This document shows positions 8,051 through 16,888 of a DNA stretch of 42,991 nt, in pieces (within the stretch, counting starts at the first letter, position 1; the number at the start of each line of letters is the position of its first letter). Both the position numbers and the translations under genes were made by a program. Origin of the DNA: Mycobacterium angelicum (GTDB taxonomy: Bacteria; Actinomycetota; Actinomycetes; Mycobacteriales; Mycobacteriaceae); assembly GCF_002086155.1 (NCBI RefSeq), contig NZ_MVHE01000047.1:1-42991 (forward strand), in the 5' to 3' direction. The notes below the pieces were generated by a model. That model was not told where the DNA came from and made no database searches. It saw nothing but the letters and a program-made list of their open reading frames with translations.

Positions 8051-9004
8051 ATGAATGAAGAACGTCAACTGCTGGCCGAGACCGTCGCCGCCCTGGTAAC
8101 CAAGCACGCCAGCCCGGCGGCGGTGCGCGCGGCGATGGAATCCGACCGCGGCTATGACGAGTCGCTGTGGCAGCTGCTGTGCGAACAGGTCGGTGCCGCC
8201 GCACTGGTGATCCCCGAGGAACTGGGCGGAGCCGGTGGTGAATTAGCCGATGCCGCAACGGTTTTACAAGAGCTGGGTCGCGCGCTGGTCCCTTCTCCCC
8301 TGTTGTGCACCACCCTGACGGAACTGGCATTGCTCACCGCCGCTGAGCCCGACGCCGATACACTGGCGGCCCTCGCGGAGGGAACCTCGATCGGCGCGCT
8401 GGTCTTCGACCCCGAGTACGTGGTCAACGGCGACATCGCCGACGTCGTCGTCGCCGCCGCCGACGGCCGGCTGAGCCGCTGGACTCGGTTCAGCGCGCAG
8501 CCCGTGACCACCATGGATCCCACCCGCCGGCTGGCTCGCGTCGAGCCGGAAGAAGCCGAATCCGTCGGCGCAGACCCCGGCCTGGCCGACGCCGCGGCGA
8601 TCCTGCTGGCGGCCGAGCAGGTCGGAGCCGCCGAACGCTGCCTGGAATTGACCGTCGAATATGCCAAGAGCCGAGTGCAATTCGGCCGCCCGATCGGCAG
8701 CTTTCAGGCGCTCAAGCACCGGATGGCCGACCTGTACGTGATGGTCGCCGCGGCCAAGGCCGTCGTCGACGATGCCTGCATCGAACCCAGCGGAACCAAT
8801 GCCGCCACCGCGCGGCTGGCCGCCAGCGAGGCGCTGAGTAGGGTTGCGGCCGAAGGTATTCAGCTACACGGCGGCATCGCGATCACCTGGGAACACGACA
8901 TGCACTTGTATTTCAAGCGCGCGCACGGCAGCGCGCGGCTGCTCGCGTCGCCACGGGAACTGCTGCGCCGACTGGAAGCAGAGGTGCTTGCCCCCAGTGA
9001 ATGA
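8051..9004 (+). CDS. fadE33: acyl-CoA dehydrogenase FadE33
   Basis: A 317-aa shortened acyl-CoA dehydrogenase, matching the 318 residues known for FadE33. The ATG at 8051 has GAGGAGCGG just upstream and the product starts MNEERQLLAETVAALV; an in-frame ATG at 8018 would add eleven residues of poor character (MQSGAMKRSGA). The C-terminal half carries YAKSRVQFGRPIGSFQALKH and QLHGGIAITWEHDMHLYFKR. Like FadE32 it is expected to need a full-length partner such as FadE31. Its last eight bases overlap the start of aspB. Confidence 0.91.
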   Translation: MNEERQLLAETVAALVTKHASPAAVRAAMESDRGYDESLWQLLCEQVGAAALVIPEELGGAGGELADAATVLQELGRALVPSPLLCTTLTELALLTAAEPDADTLAALAEGTSIGALVFDPEYVVNGDIADVVVAAADGRLSRWTRFSAQPVTTMDPTRRLARVEPEEAESVGADPGLADAAAILLAAEQVGAAERCLELTVEYAKSRVQFGRPIGSFQALKHRMADLYVMVAAAKAVVDDACIEPSGTNAATARLAASEALSRVAAEGIQLHGGIAITWEHDMHLYFKRAHGSARLLASPRELLRRLEAEVLAPSE

Positions 9005-10163
9005 GCGTGTCGCACAGCGCGCCGGCATCCCACCGTTTTACGTGATGGATGTCTGGCTGGCGGCCGCCGAGCGCCAGCGCACCCATGGTGATCTGGTGAA
9101 CCTCTCGGCGGGTCAGCCCAGCGTGGGCGCCCCCGAGCCGGTACGGGCGGCCGCTGCCGCCGCGCTACATCTCAACCAGTTGGGTTACACGGTGGCACTG
9201 GGTATTCCGGAGCTGCGCACCGCGATCGCGGCGGATTACCAACGCCAGCACGGCATCTCCGTCGACATGGATGCGGTGGTGGTCACGACGGGTTCTTCGG
9301 GCGGCTTTCTGCTGGCCTTCCTGGCGTGCTTCGACGTGGGCGACAGGGTGGCGATGGCCAGCCCCGGCTACCCCTGCTACCGGAACATCCTGTCCGCGTT
9401 GGGATGTGAGGTCGTGGAGATCCCGTGCGGTCCGGACACCCGGTTTCAGCCCACCGCGCAGATGCTCGCCGAACTCGATCCGCCGGTGCAGGGGGTGATC
9501 GTCGCCAGCCCGGCCAACCCCACCGGCACGGTGATACCGCCCGAAGAACTGGCCGCGATAGCGTCTTGGTGCGACGCCTCCGGTGTTCGGCTGATCAGCG
9601 ATGAGGTCTACCACGGCCTGGTCTACGACGGAGCGCCACAAACCAGCTGCGCGTGGCAGACATCACGAAACGCGGTGGTGGTAAACAGCTTTTCCAAGTA
9701 CTACGCGATGACCGGCTGGCGGTTGGGCTGGCTGCTGGTGCCGGCCGAACTGCGCCGCGCGGTAGATTGCCTCACCGGCAATTTCACCATCTGCCCGCCG
9801 GTGCTATCCCAGATCGCGGCGGTTTCGGCTTTCACGCCGGACGCAACCGCAGAAGCCGACGGCAACCTGGCGCACTACGCGATCAACCGGTCGCTGTTGC
9901 TCGGCGGCCTGCGCGAGATCGGCATCGAACGACTGGCGCCCACCGACGGTGCGTTCTACGTCTACGCCGACGTCTCCGACTTCACCACCGATTCCCTGGT
10001 GTTCTGCTCAAAGTTGTTGGCGGACACCGGCGTTGCCATTGCGCCGGGCATCGACTTCGACACCACGCGTGGAAATTCGTTTGTCCGCCTGTCGTTCGCC
10101 GGGCCGACCAGCGACGTCGAGGAAGCCCTACGCCGGATTGGCGATTGGTTGCCCGGTCAGTAG
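8997..10163 (+). CDS. aspB: PLP-dependent aminotransferase AspB
   Basis: A 388-aa class I/II aminotransferase, the same length as Rv3565. The start is the GTG at 8997, giving MNERVAQRAGIPPFYVMDVW; the frame runs open upstream only because it overlaps fadE33. SPANPTGT is near residue 172 and the PLP-binding lysine lies in NSFSKYYAMTGWRLGW near 230. The natural amino donor and acceptor are not known to me. It sits last in the fadD3 operon, so it is probably co-transcribed with HIP catabolism, although a direct pathway role is not established. Its 3' end overlaps nat by 36 bases, tail to tail. Confidence 0.9.
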   Translation: MNERVAQRAGIPPFYVMDVWLAAAERQRTHGDLVNLSAGQPSVGAPEPVRAAAAAALHLNQLGYTVALGIPELRTAIAADYQRQHGISVDMDAVVVTTGSSGGFLLAFLACFDVGDRVAMASPGYPCYRNILSALGCEVVEIPCGPDTRFQPTAQMLAELDPPVQGVIVASPANPTGTVIPPEELAAIASWCDASGVRLISDEVYHGLVYDGAPQTSCAWQTSRNAVVVNSFSKYYAMTGWRLGWLLVPAELRRAVDCLTGNFTICPPVLSQIAAVSAFTPDATAEADGNLAHYAINRSLLLGGLREIGIERLAPTDGAFYVYADVSDFTTDSLVFCSKLLADTGVAIAPGIDFDTTRGNSFVRLSFAGPTSDVEEALRRIGDWLPGQ

Positions 10164-10979
10164 CCGGTCGATCCGCGCTTCGAGCGCACCGCGCTCGCCG
10201 ACATCGGCGACGTTGATGCCGAACCGGTCGGCCAGGGTATCGACTACCGCGGCGGCGTCCTCGAGCAGAACCTTCTCGGTCCCATCGGGGCGGTGCACGG
10301 CCAGTGTGCGGCCGGACAGATTGCAGCGTCCGTCCTCGGTCACCGCCGCCGCCATGAGGCCGGTCACGAAGTGCGACGCCGGGTGGGTCGAGGTGTACCA
10401 GCTGCCGACCGTGAGGTCGATCTGCGGGCGGACCGCAGTGGTGAACTCGTACAGGGTCTGCCACTCGCCGCGCACCTGCGCCTGCAGGATCAGCCCGTCG
10501 CCGCGCTCCTCGAGCCGGTACGGTTCGTGCGTCGTCTGCTGCGCGCCGCCGGTCTCGAAGCGCAGCGGCGACGGCGGCGTCTGGCCGCCGAAGCCGACGT
10601 CGACCAGATAGGACCCTTGAGAGCCGGGAAACGTGACCGCCAGCATGGTGTGCGTCTGCGCCGAGCGCGGCGCGTCCGGCGGGCGCATCCACACCACCCG
10701 GCCGGCGAAACGGCGCACTCGATACCCGAGTTCGGCCAGCACGTAACCCATCAGACCGTTGTGTTCGAAGCAGTAGCCGCCCCGGCGGCGGCGCACCAGT
10801 TTGTCGGTGAGCGCATCGGGCCCCAGGTCGTCGACCGGAACTCCCATCAACGGATCGAGATTCTCGAAAGGAATCGTTCGGGTATGTGCTGTCACCAGAT
10901 TCTGCAACACATCAAGGGTCGGTTCGGTGGGGCCGCCGTAGTTGATGCGGTTGAAGTATCCGGTCAGATCCAGGGTCAT
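10128..10979 (-). CDS. nat: arylamine N-acetyltransferase
   Basis: A 283-aa NAT family enzyme. With the ATG at 10979 (MTLDLTGYF) the catalytic triad falls exactly at Cys70 (RRGGYCFEHN), His110 (AQTHTM) and Asp127 (LVDVGFGG), the numbering used for mycobacterial NAT; a second in-frame ATG at 10988 would add three residues. The enzyme transfers acetyl or propionyl groups from CoA to arylamines and hydrazines, including isoniazid, and has been linked to CoA-ester use from cholesterol. In M. tuberculosis it is the last gene of the hsaADCB operon; here 13 kb separates it from hsaB, so it must have a different promoter. Confidence 0.94.
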   Translation of the reverse strand: MTLDLTGYFNRINYGGPTEPTLDVLQNLVTAHTRTIPFENLDPLMGVPVDDLGPDALTDKLVRRRRGGYCFEHNGLMGYVLAELGYRVRRFAGRVVWMRPPDAPRSAQTHTMLAVTFPGSQGSYLVDVGFGGQTPPSPLRFETGGAQQTTHEPYRLEERGDGLILQAQVRGEWQTLYEFTTAVRPQIDLTVGSWYTSTHPASHFVTGLMAAAVTEDGRCNLSGRTLAVHRPDGTEKVLLEDAAAVVDTLADRFGINVADVGERGALEARIDRLLTGQPIANPA

Positions 10980-11182
10980 GTAGGCCATTCTGGCAAGCGC
11001 GGCCCGGACCCCGCACGGTTAGCTGATGCTCCCGGGCACACTTGCCGATTGGCGCCATCGGCCGACATACCGATCCCAACAATGCGTGTCCGGGCGGCGG
11101 GCTTGTTTTATATCTGTTGAATATGGGGACTCGGTAGGGACGGCTGCAGCACAACCAGACCGATCTATCGACGGAGCTCATC

Positions 11183-11590
11183 ATGAGTACCAGCGCCATA
11201 TGGATTGTGATCGTCGCGGTAGTGGCGATCCTGCTAGTCATCGCCCTGGCCGTGGCCCTCACCAGAGGCCAGCGGCGCCGCCGCCAACGCCATGCCGAGG
11301 AGATTCGCGAGCAGGCCCGGTTGCAAACCGCCAAAGTCGAACGCCGTCAGGCACTGGCCGACGAAACGGCCGCCAAGGCGCGGGCCGCCCAGGCCGAGGC
11401 CGAGGTGAAGGCCGCCGAAGCCGCCCGGCTGCAGGAGCGAGCGGCCGCACACGAGAACCAATTGTCGGCATCGCGCGAACAACTGAAGCAACAGTGGGAC
11501 CGCGCCGACGGCATCGACCCCACCGTCAGCAAGGACCGGCGCGAAACCGAGGACCAGCCGACTACCGGGCGCCACGCGCCCAACGGCTGA
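11183..11590 (+). CDS. small membrane-anchored coiled-coil protein
   Basis: A 135-aa protein with one N-terminal membrane span (about residues 5-27, IWIVIVAVVAILLVIALAVAL), a basic stretch RGQRRRRQRH that should face the cytoplasm, and a long Ala/Glu/Arg-rich helix with coiled-coil character to about residue 107. The tail is polar and probably disordered. The ATG follows ACGGAGCTC. It may correspond to the small Rv3566A gene at this spot in M. tuberculosis, but I am not sure of that. Function unknown. It is transcribed alone and ends at the hairpin at 11614-11650. Confidence 0.75.
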   Translation: MSTSAIWIVIVAVVAILLVIALAVALTRGQRRRRQRHAEEIREQARLQTAKVERRQALADETAAKARAAQAEAEVKAAEAARLQERAAAHENQLSASREQLKQQWDRADGIDPTVSKDRRETEDQPTTGRHAPNG

Positions 11591-11613
11591 CACCGCTACG
11601 TACACCCGCGTAG

Positions 11614-11650
11614 GCCGGGATGGCCCGCCCCCTCAACGGGCCATCCCGGC
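11614..11650. terminator. bidirectional hairpin between convergent genes
   Basis: A perfect 14-base stem, GCCGGGATGGCCCG at 11614-11627 and CGGGCCATCCCGGC at 11637-11650, encloses a 9-base loop. It lies between the ends of two convergent genes (stops at 11590 and 11655) and has no T-run, as is common in mycobacteria. Confidence 0.8.
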
Positions 11651-11654
11651 GGGC

Positions 11655-13052
11655 CTATCCGAGTTGCCGGGCTTCTTGACGGCATTGGTCGGCTATGTGC
11701 CGCTCGCGCGCGTAGAGCATGCCGTAGGTGAAGCCGTTCTCCCCGGGAGTCGTTCCCGCCGCTATCGCCATCTTGCGCAGCGCTTCGGTGGCGACCACGG
11801 TGTCCTGATGATTGCCGAGCACGCGCTGAATTTGCTTGTACCGCTTGGTTTTCCGCTTCGCGCCCTGGTGCAGCGGCCGACACAGTTCGGCGGCGTAACG
11901 TGCTCGCTTGGCGGCTTTGCGCGCCCGGTGCAGTAGGTGGTCCTGTCCGGATTGTGGTTGGGATCCAAGAGCGGTCACCAGCCGCCGATCCGCCTTGCGC
12001 CGGGCGCCGCGCACCCGCTTTCGCAGCTTGGCGGTGGTGACGTCGGCGGCGACGGGCGGTTGGGTGCGCCAGCGCCGCAGCACCGCCACGATGGCCAGGT
12101 AGCGCTCGGAGTCCATCGCCTCGCGTACGGCAGCGCGCGCCGGAAGTTCGACGGCCTGCAGATCGTTGCCGATGCGCGCCTTGACCGGTCCCAGCACCAG
12201 TTCGTCGGGAAGGCCATCGATCGCGTCGCCGAAGCGGTGCTGCTGGACCCGGCAATCGCGGACGTCGCCGAGTAGTCCGGCGAACCACCTGAGTTCACCG
12301 TCCATGTCGCCGATCGCCTCGTCGAGTACCGGTGCGAATACCCGCAGCGTGCTGCGTACCCGGCGGATCGCCACCCGGGTGTCGTGGATCGGGTCTCGGC
12401 CGCGCCGCAATCCGATGTCACCGGCGGCTATCTGATCGATCTGCGCGTTCAGATAGTCGACGAACGCTGCTGCCGCCCGGCCCGCCGGTACCGGTTCGGC
12501 CGGTGCGACGTGTGCGAGCTTCGACGAATACCGCGACGGCCGGGCGCCTGCGGCGCGTAGCCGCTTACCGATTCGCTTGGCCGCCGAGCGGTCCCGGCCG
12601 TCGGCGTCCACATCGATCTCACGCCACGCCAGCAGGCGCGCTCCGACTGAGGCGCGAACCCGATCGTCGTCGACTTCGAGGCGTGGCTTGGTTCGGCGAT
12701 AGCGTTCGCGCAGGGTGTGAATCTTGACGATATCGACCAGACCTTTGCCAGCAGTCAGGCCGGTGAGCAAGCCGATCGCCTCGGCGGGCGGGTGATCCGA
12801 AGGCGGCCAACGCAATTCGGTGTGCCCGCCACTGACCGGAATCTCGAGCCGCCAGCCCGCTGTGCCGTCGCCGTCGTGGCGGTGCAGCGAAACGCCGAAG
12901 GCGCGCAGGTCGTGGTCTGGGGTGTCGTAGTACACGACGGTCTCGTCGACGCTGTCATGGCGTACCCGCTTACCCAGCAGGCCATCCGGCGCCGGTAGCA
13001 CGAATCGATCGTCGACGTCCCAGGTGGCGTGACGTTCGAGCGTGCCGTGCAT
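11655..13052 (-). CDS. CYTH and CHAD domain protein
   Basis: A 465-aa protein with two domains. Residues 1 to about 190 resemble a CYTH (triphosphate tunnel) domain, with acidic and basic pairs such as RLEIP, ELRW and LEVDDDRVRA; the amino-terminal ExExK signature of classical members is not clear. Residues about 205-460 form a CHAD domain with repeated His-Arg helices (DPIHDTRVAIRRVRSTLRVF, HRARKAAKRARYAAEL). CHAD domains bind polyphosphate and such fusions are found on polyphosphate granules. It lies downstream of the mce operon on the same strand with 122 bases between, so it is probably a separate unit. Confidence 0.85.
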   Translation of the reverse strand: MHGTLERHATWDVDDRFVLPAPDGLLGKRVRHDSVDETVVYYDTPDHDLRAFGVSLHRHDGDGTAGWRLEIPVSGGHTELRWPPSDHPPAEAIGLLTGLTAGKGLVDIVKIHTLRERYRRTKPRLEVDDDRVRASVGARLLAWREIDVDADGRDRSAAKRIGKRLRAAGARPSRYSSKLAHVAPAEPVPAGRAAAAFVDYLNAQIDQIAAGDIGLRRGRDPIHDTRVAIRRVRSTLRVFAPVLDEAIGDMDGELRWFAGLLGDVRDCRVQQHRFGDAIDGLPDELVLGPVKARIGNDLQAVELPARAAVREAMDSERYLAIVAVLRRWRTQPPVAADVTTAKLRKRVRGARRKADRRLVTALGSQPQSGQDHLLHRARKAAKRARYAAELCRPLHQGAKRKTKRYKQIQRVLGNHQDTVVATEALRKMAIAAGTTPGENGFTYGMLYARERHIADQCRQEARQLG

Positions 13053-13109
13053 TCAAAAGGCATTTCCGCTTACGGCAGCGGTCAAACGTCGAGCCTGGTT
13101 TGTCGCGAC

Positions 13110-13157
13110 CGTAACGCCACTGCGAAAAATCCAGCCGGAAACCTAGGTGGCGTTACG
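13110..13157. promoter_or_regulatory. 11-base inverted repeat upstream of the CHAD gene
   Basis: Perfect arms CGTAACGCCAC (13110-13120) and GTGGCGTTACG (13147-13157) are separated by 26 bases. They lie between the last mce-cluster gene (stop at 13175) and the CHAD gene start at 13052. The wide spacing and GTAACG half-sites suggest two binding sites for a regulator; a long-loop terminator for the mce operon is the alternative. Confidence 0.5.
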
Positions 13158-13174
13158 CTCGCGCCCGCAAGCCG

Positions 13175-13771
13175 CTATGGAGCGTGGTTACCGGTCTTCG
13201 GTCCGATATCGGACACCTGCCAGCCGTCGCCGGCCTTGTTGATCGTCACCTGCAGCAGGATGAGCGATACCCGCGGCTTCGGGTTCTGCATGTTGCGTGT
13301 GGACTGTGCGGCCGATACCACCACCTGGTACACCTGGCCGGGTTGGGCGACGGCGTCGGTGGCCAGCACCTCACCGGTCGACGTGACCTGCGCCTGCAGC
13401 ATGACGCCCTTGAGGACGTCGGTGGCGTTGACGTATTTGTCTTTGAGCGTTTGCGAGACGCCGCCCTCCACCGACCGGAAGAACGCGTCGGGGTCCTCGA
13501 AGCTGTAGGTCAGCGACTTCAGCGCGTACTCCCTGGCGAGCTTGGCGGCCGCGTCGCGATCGGAATTGCTCTGGCGCAGGGCCGCCAGCTCGTCGGCCGC
13601 GTTGCGGTATTTGTCGTACCCGAACATGCCGCCGGCGATCGCCGCCGCCAGGACAAGAAGCGCAACCCACCGCCGCGGCCGCCGGAACCTGCTAACCACC
13701 GGCTCGGCTTCGTCACATACATCGGCTTCGGCCATGTCGCTGTTGGTCTTCTCGATCGTGTCGACGGTCAT
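13175..13771 (-). CDS. Mce-associated membrane protein
   Basis: A 198-aa protein with an acidic cytoplasmic N-terminus, one membrane span at about 34-53 (RWVALLVLAAAIAGGMFGY), a short helical linker and a C-terminal beta-rich domain (about 80-198) of the SnoaL/NTF2-like sort usual in Mam/Mas proteins. These follow mce operons and are thought to stabilise the Mce transporter. The gene begins 16 bases after mceF and is most likely the last gene of the operon. Most mce loci carry two or more such genes; only one is present here. Confidence 0.87.
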   Translation of the reverse strand: MTVDTIEKTNSDMAEADVCDEAEPVVSRFRRPRRWVALLVLAAAIAGGMFGYDKYRNAADELAALRQSNSDRDAAAKLAREYALKSLTYSFEDPDAFFRSVEGGVSQTLKDKYVNATDVLKGVMLQAQVTSTGEVLATDAVAQPGQVYQVVVSAAQSTRNMQNPKPRVSLILLQVTINKAGDGWQVSDIGPKTGNHAP

Positions 13772-13787
13772 GTTCGATCCTTCACTG

Positions 13788-14750
13788 TCAGTGCCCCTCC
13801 GGCACGCTCACCTGCACCCGCAGTCCACCGGCGTCATTGAAGGTCGACTCCCAGAAATCCAGCCAGTGCCCGGCGTCGACCTTGAAGCCGCGCAGCGGCG
13901 CCGTCGCCGGCTCCAGCACCGTCGCGAAGGTGCTCAGCGGCCCGGCCAATGTGTCAACGTAGTCACCGAGGTTGGCGACCAGCGTGGAAATCGGCGTGCC
14001 CGGCCCGAAGGTTCCGTCACCGGCGCGGGTGTATTCGTCGGTATCGCGCACCATCCCGGTCAACGCCGACAGCGCGCCCGGCAGCAGGTTGCCCGTCTCA
14101 CTCAGCACCGCCCCGGCGTGCAGTTGATCCAGGTCGGCGGTCAGCGTCGAGACATTGCTGAACAGCGTGGCGAGCAGCTCCCGGTTCTCCCACTCCATCT
14201 TGGCGACCAAACCCGCCGAGGTGGCCAGCGCGTCGAGAGTGTCGTCATTGCCGGCGAACGCCTGCGAAACGTTGGTCACGATGGTGCGGACATAAGCCGG
14301 ATTGAGCGCAGAGAGCAACGCGTTGGCCCGGGCCAGCAGGTCGCTGACAGTAACCGCCGCGGCGACGCGGTCGGCGGGAATCACCCAGTCGTCGGTAAAG
14401 TACGGCGGCGCGACGTGTTTGGGCTTGAAGTCGATGTACTGCTCACCGACCAGGGAGAGGTTCTGCACACTGATCAAGCTGTCGACGGGAACCGGATACG
14501 CTGCGTCGAGATCGATCGACACCTTCAAGCCGGTTGCGGTGGTACGGATTCCAGTCACCCGGCCGACCTGGATCCCCCGCATGGTCACCTGCGAGGTGGG
14601 CAACAGCCCACCCGAGTTGTCCAGCATCAGGGTGATCCGGGTGGGCTTGGCGGTCGGGTCCGTGCGGAGTACACCGAGCGACAGGTAGCCGGCGCCGAGC
14701 ACGGTCATGACCGCCAGGATCACCAAGGTCGTTGCGGCGTTGAATTTCAC
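13788..14750 (-). CDS. Mce family protein, MceF position
   Basis: A 320-aa protein, short for MceF proteins (often above 400) and without a long C-terminal tail. It has an N-terminal membrane anchor at about 8-28 and an MCE/MlaD domain at about 36-115 (MRGIQVGRVTGI is the hallmark turn), followed by a helical region that in the family forms a tube with the other five Mce proteins. Its start overlaps the mceE stop as ATGA. It is presumed to be part of the cell-envelope lipid importer encoded by the operon. Confidence 0.9.
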   Translation of the reverse strand: MKFNAATTLVILAVMTVLGAGYLSLGVLRTDPTAKPTRITLMLDNSGGLLPTSQVTMRGIQVGRVTGIRTTATGLKVSIDLDAAYPVPVDSLISVQNLSLVGEQYIDFKPKHVAPPYFTDDWVIPADRVAAAVTVSDLLARANALLSALNPAYVRTIVTNVSQAFAGNDDTLDALATSAGLVAKMEWENRELLATLFSNVSTLTADLDQLHAGAVLSETGNLLPGALSALTGMVRDTDEYTRAGDGTFGPGTPISTLVANLGDYVDTLAGPLSTFATVLEPATAPLRGFKVDAGHWLDFWESTFNDAGGLRVQVSVPEGH

Positions 14751-15757
14751 GGCAACATTCCCATCGTGCGCATGGCCGAGACCGCCTGATCAGCCTTGTC
14801 CGCGGGATGCACCTCGGAGACGCTGAACTTGGGTCCGCCATTGCCGAAGAACGGAATGAGCTTGTCGCGGACCAATCCGACCAGCTTGTCGGCGATCACC
14901 GGCACCGTGGTATCGGCCGTCGCAACCGATCCGACCAACGGTGTTATGTAGGAAAGCATCTGGATGAAGTCGGGCGTATTGGGTACCAGCAACTGTGCGC
15001 CACTGCGGCCGAGGTCCTGGAGATCGACGAGCAGCTGGATTATGTCCGGCAATACGCCGGCCATCGCCTCGAGTTTGCCCGGGCCTTCGGTGAGCAACCG
15101 ATCCACGACACCGGTGTTATCGAGCACGCCTCTGCTGAGAGTTTCGGTGTTGGATAGTATCTCGTCGATGCCGGCCTGGTTGGCCGCCAGGTCGCGCAGC
15201 ACGCCGGCCAGTTTCGTCCGGATCCGGTCCTGCTCGACGGGGTCTTTCGGAAAGGCCTTGTTGAAGTTGATCACCGTTTCCTGCAAGGTGTTCAGCGCGC
15301 CGCCGGACACCAGGTTCGATACCCCGCGCAAGATGTCTTCGACGTTGTCGGCCGGGACGGTATTGCGCAATGGAATGGTGTCGCCGTCGCGCAGTGCGGC
15401 CGGCGCCGGGTTGTCCGGCGGCAGCAGCGCGATGTAGATGTCGCCGAGGACGGTGGCCTGCCGTAGCTCGGCACGGGTATTCTGGGGCAGCAGCACGCTT
15501 TTCGCGACATCCACGTAGGCGACGGCGGTACTGCCGACCAGCTGAACACGGTCCAGAACACCCACCCGCACTCCGCCGAAGTCCACCTTGGCTCTGGCCG
15601 GCAGGTTGAGCACGCTGGAGAACTCGACCTTGATGGTGTACTTGTCGCCCGGGACGTACGAGCCCGGCACCGGCAACCGCGTCGGATCAAGCGAACACCC
15701 GGCGGTGAGGCTGACCACGGCGGCGCCGAGCAATGCGGCGATCAATCGTCGGCTCAT
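14747..15757 (-). CDS. Mce family lipoprotein, MceE position
   Basis: A 336-aa lipoprotein. The ATG at 15757 gives MSRRLIAALLGAAVVSLTAGC with a lipobox LTAGC (Cys21), and overlaps the mceD stop as ATGA; the frame is open further upstream without a better start. An MCE domain (VDFGGVRVGVLDRVQL near 60) is followed by the helical segment. MceE members are the lipid-anchored subunit of the Mce hexamer (LprK class). The substrate of this system cannot be told from sequence. Confidence 0.92.
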   Translation of the reverse strand: MSRRLIAALLGAAVVSLTAGCSLDPTRLPVPGSYVPGDKYTIKVEFSSVLNLPARAKVDFGGVRVGVLDRVQLVGSTAVAYVDVAKSVLLPQNTRAELRQATVLGDIYIALLPPDNPAPAALRDGDTIPLRNTVPADNVEDILRGVSNLVSGGALNTLQETVINFNKAFPKDPVEQDRIRTKLAGVLRDLAANQAGIDEILSNTETLSRGVLDNTGVVDRLLTEGPGKLEAMAGVLPDIIQLLVDLQDLGRSGAQLLVPNTPDFIQMLSYITPLVGSVATADTTVPVIADKLVGLVRDKLIPFFGNGGPKFSVSEVHPADKADQAVSAMRTMGMLP

Positions 15758-16887
15758 GGGACCGCGGCCCCCAGGATGAGATCGGTAAGACCCAGCGTCA
15801 CCGGGTCCGACGAGGCACCGGCCGCGCATGCCGCCTGACCGCCGGGAGTGTTGCGCTGGCGCAACACATCACAGATCGCACCGGCCTGCGCGGGTGAAAC
15901 GGCAACCTGGGGCGGCAGATACGTGACGTTGTGCGTCCCCCAGGCCGGCTCGTATTTCGATGCGAGCCAATCGGTAAGCGGAGGCAAGGCGTTGATCGCG
16001 CCGACGATCTGCGGCGTGAAGGCGTTGAGAACGTCACGGATCCAGGGGATCAGCTTGTCGGTGATGTTGTGATAAACCCTGGGCGCGAACCGATTCAGCG
16101 CCTCGACGAGGATCGGCAGCGCGTGCGCGAGCTGATGTAGCGAAGCCCCGAAGCCGTCGGCCAGCCCCTCGATCATGCGCAGGCTGTCGGGCAGGGTCGA
16201 GACCACGGAGGCCACGGTGTCCCAGTGCTGCAACACGGTCGAGGTGAGGATCTCGATGTTCTCGATCAACTGGCGGTAGTCGGCGTCGGCTTTATAGGGG
16301 TCGCCGACGACGGCGACGAGTTCACGCAGCGTCCGGTTGAGCTCTGGGCCGGTGCCGTCCAGCGATCGGCTGGCCGCGAGCAGGCTGTCGTTGATGGCCT
16401 GTGCACCCGGTGCCTGCGACGGGTCTTTGCCTGCTTCGGCTCCCAGTACCGTGCTGGCGAGTTTGTCCACTGCCGCGAACGTTTCGCTGACACCGATGGG
16501 AGTCTTGGTTGCCGCCAGCTTGATACAGCCAGAGCCGTTGAACTTGGGGCCGCCGGCATAGGGTCTGGTGAGTTCGACGTGCCGGTCGCTCACGATCGAC
16601 TGCGAGTAGGTGACGGCCCCGACGTCGGCCGGCAGCTCGAGATCCTTGGACACGGTGAAGTCGACTTGCACGTGATCGGGCTTGTTCGACACCGCCGTCA
16701 CCGCGCCCACCTCGATGCCCAGCAACTGCACCTTATTGCCCGGGTAAAGCCCTGCCGCATCGCTGAATTCGGCGCACATGGCCCGGGTGTCGTCGAATTC
16801 GGCCAGCAGCACCTTGGCGCTCGAGATGCCGCCGCCCCCGACGACCGCGACTGCTGCGAGGGCGATGATGGCGCGCTTCTTCGTCAT
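15754..16887 (-). CDS. Mce family protein, MceD position
   Basis: A 377-aa protein with an N-terminal hydrophobic anchor (about 5-23), an MCE domain (VQLLGIEVGAVTAV near 54) and a helical tail. It ends without the Pro-rich extension common in MceD proteins. A Cys pair near the C-terminus (ICDVLRQRN, AACAAG) may form a disulfide outside the membrane. It starts one base from the mceC stop. Confidence 0.9.
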   Translation of the reverse strand: MTKKRAIIALAAVAVVGGGGISSAKVLLAEFDDTRAMCAEFSDAAGLYPGNKVQLLGIEVGAVTAVSNKPDHVQVDFTVSKDLELPADVGAVTYSQSIVSDRHVELTRPYAGGPKFNGSGCIKLAATKTPIGVSETFAAVDKLASTVLGAEAGKDPSQAPGAQAINDSLLAASRSLDGTGPELNRTLRELVAVVGDPYKADADYRQLIENIEILTSTVLQHWDTVASVVSTLPDSLRMIEGLADGFGASLHQLAHALPILVEALNRFAPRVYHNITDKLIPWIRDVLNAFTPQIVGAINALPPLTDWLASKYEPAWGTHNVTYLPPQVAVSPAQAGAICDVLRQRNTPGGQAACAAGASSDPVTLGLTDLILGAAVP

Positions 16888-16888
16888 G

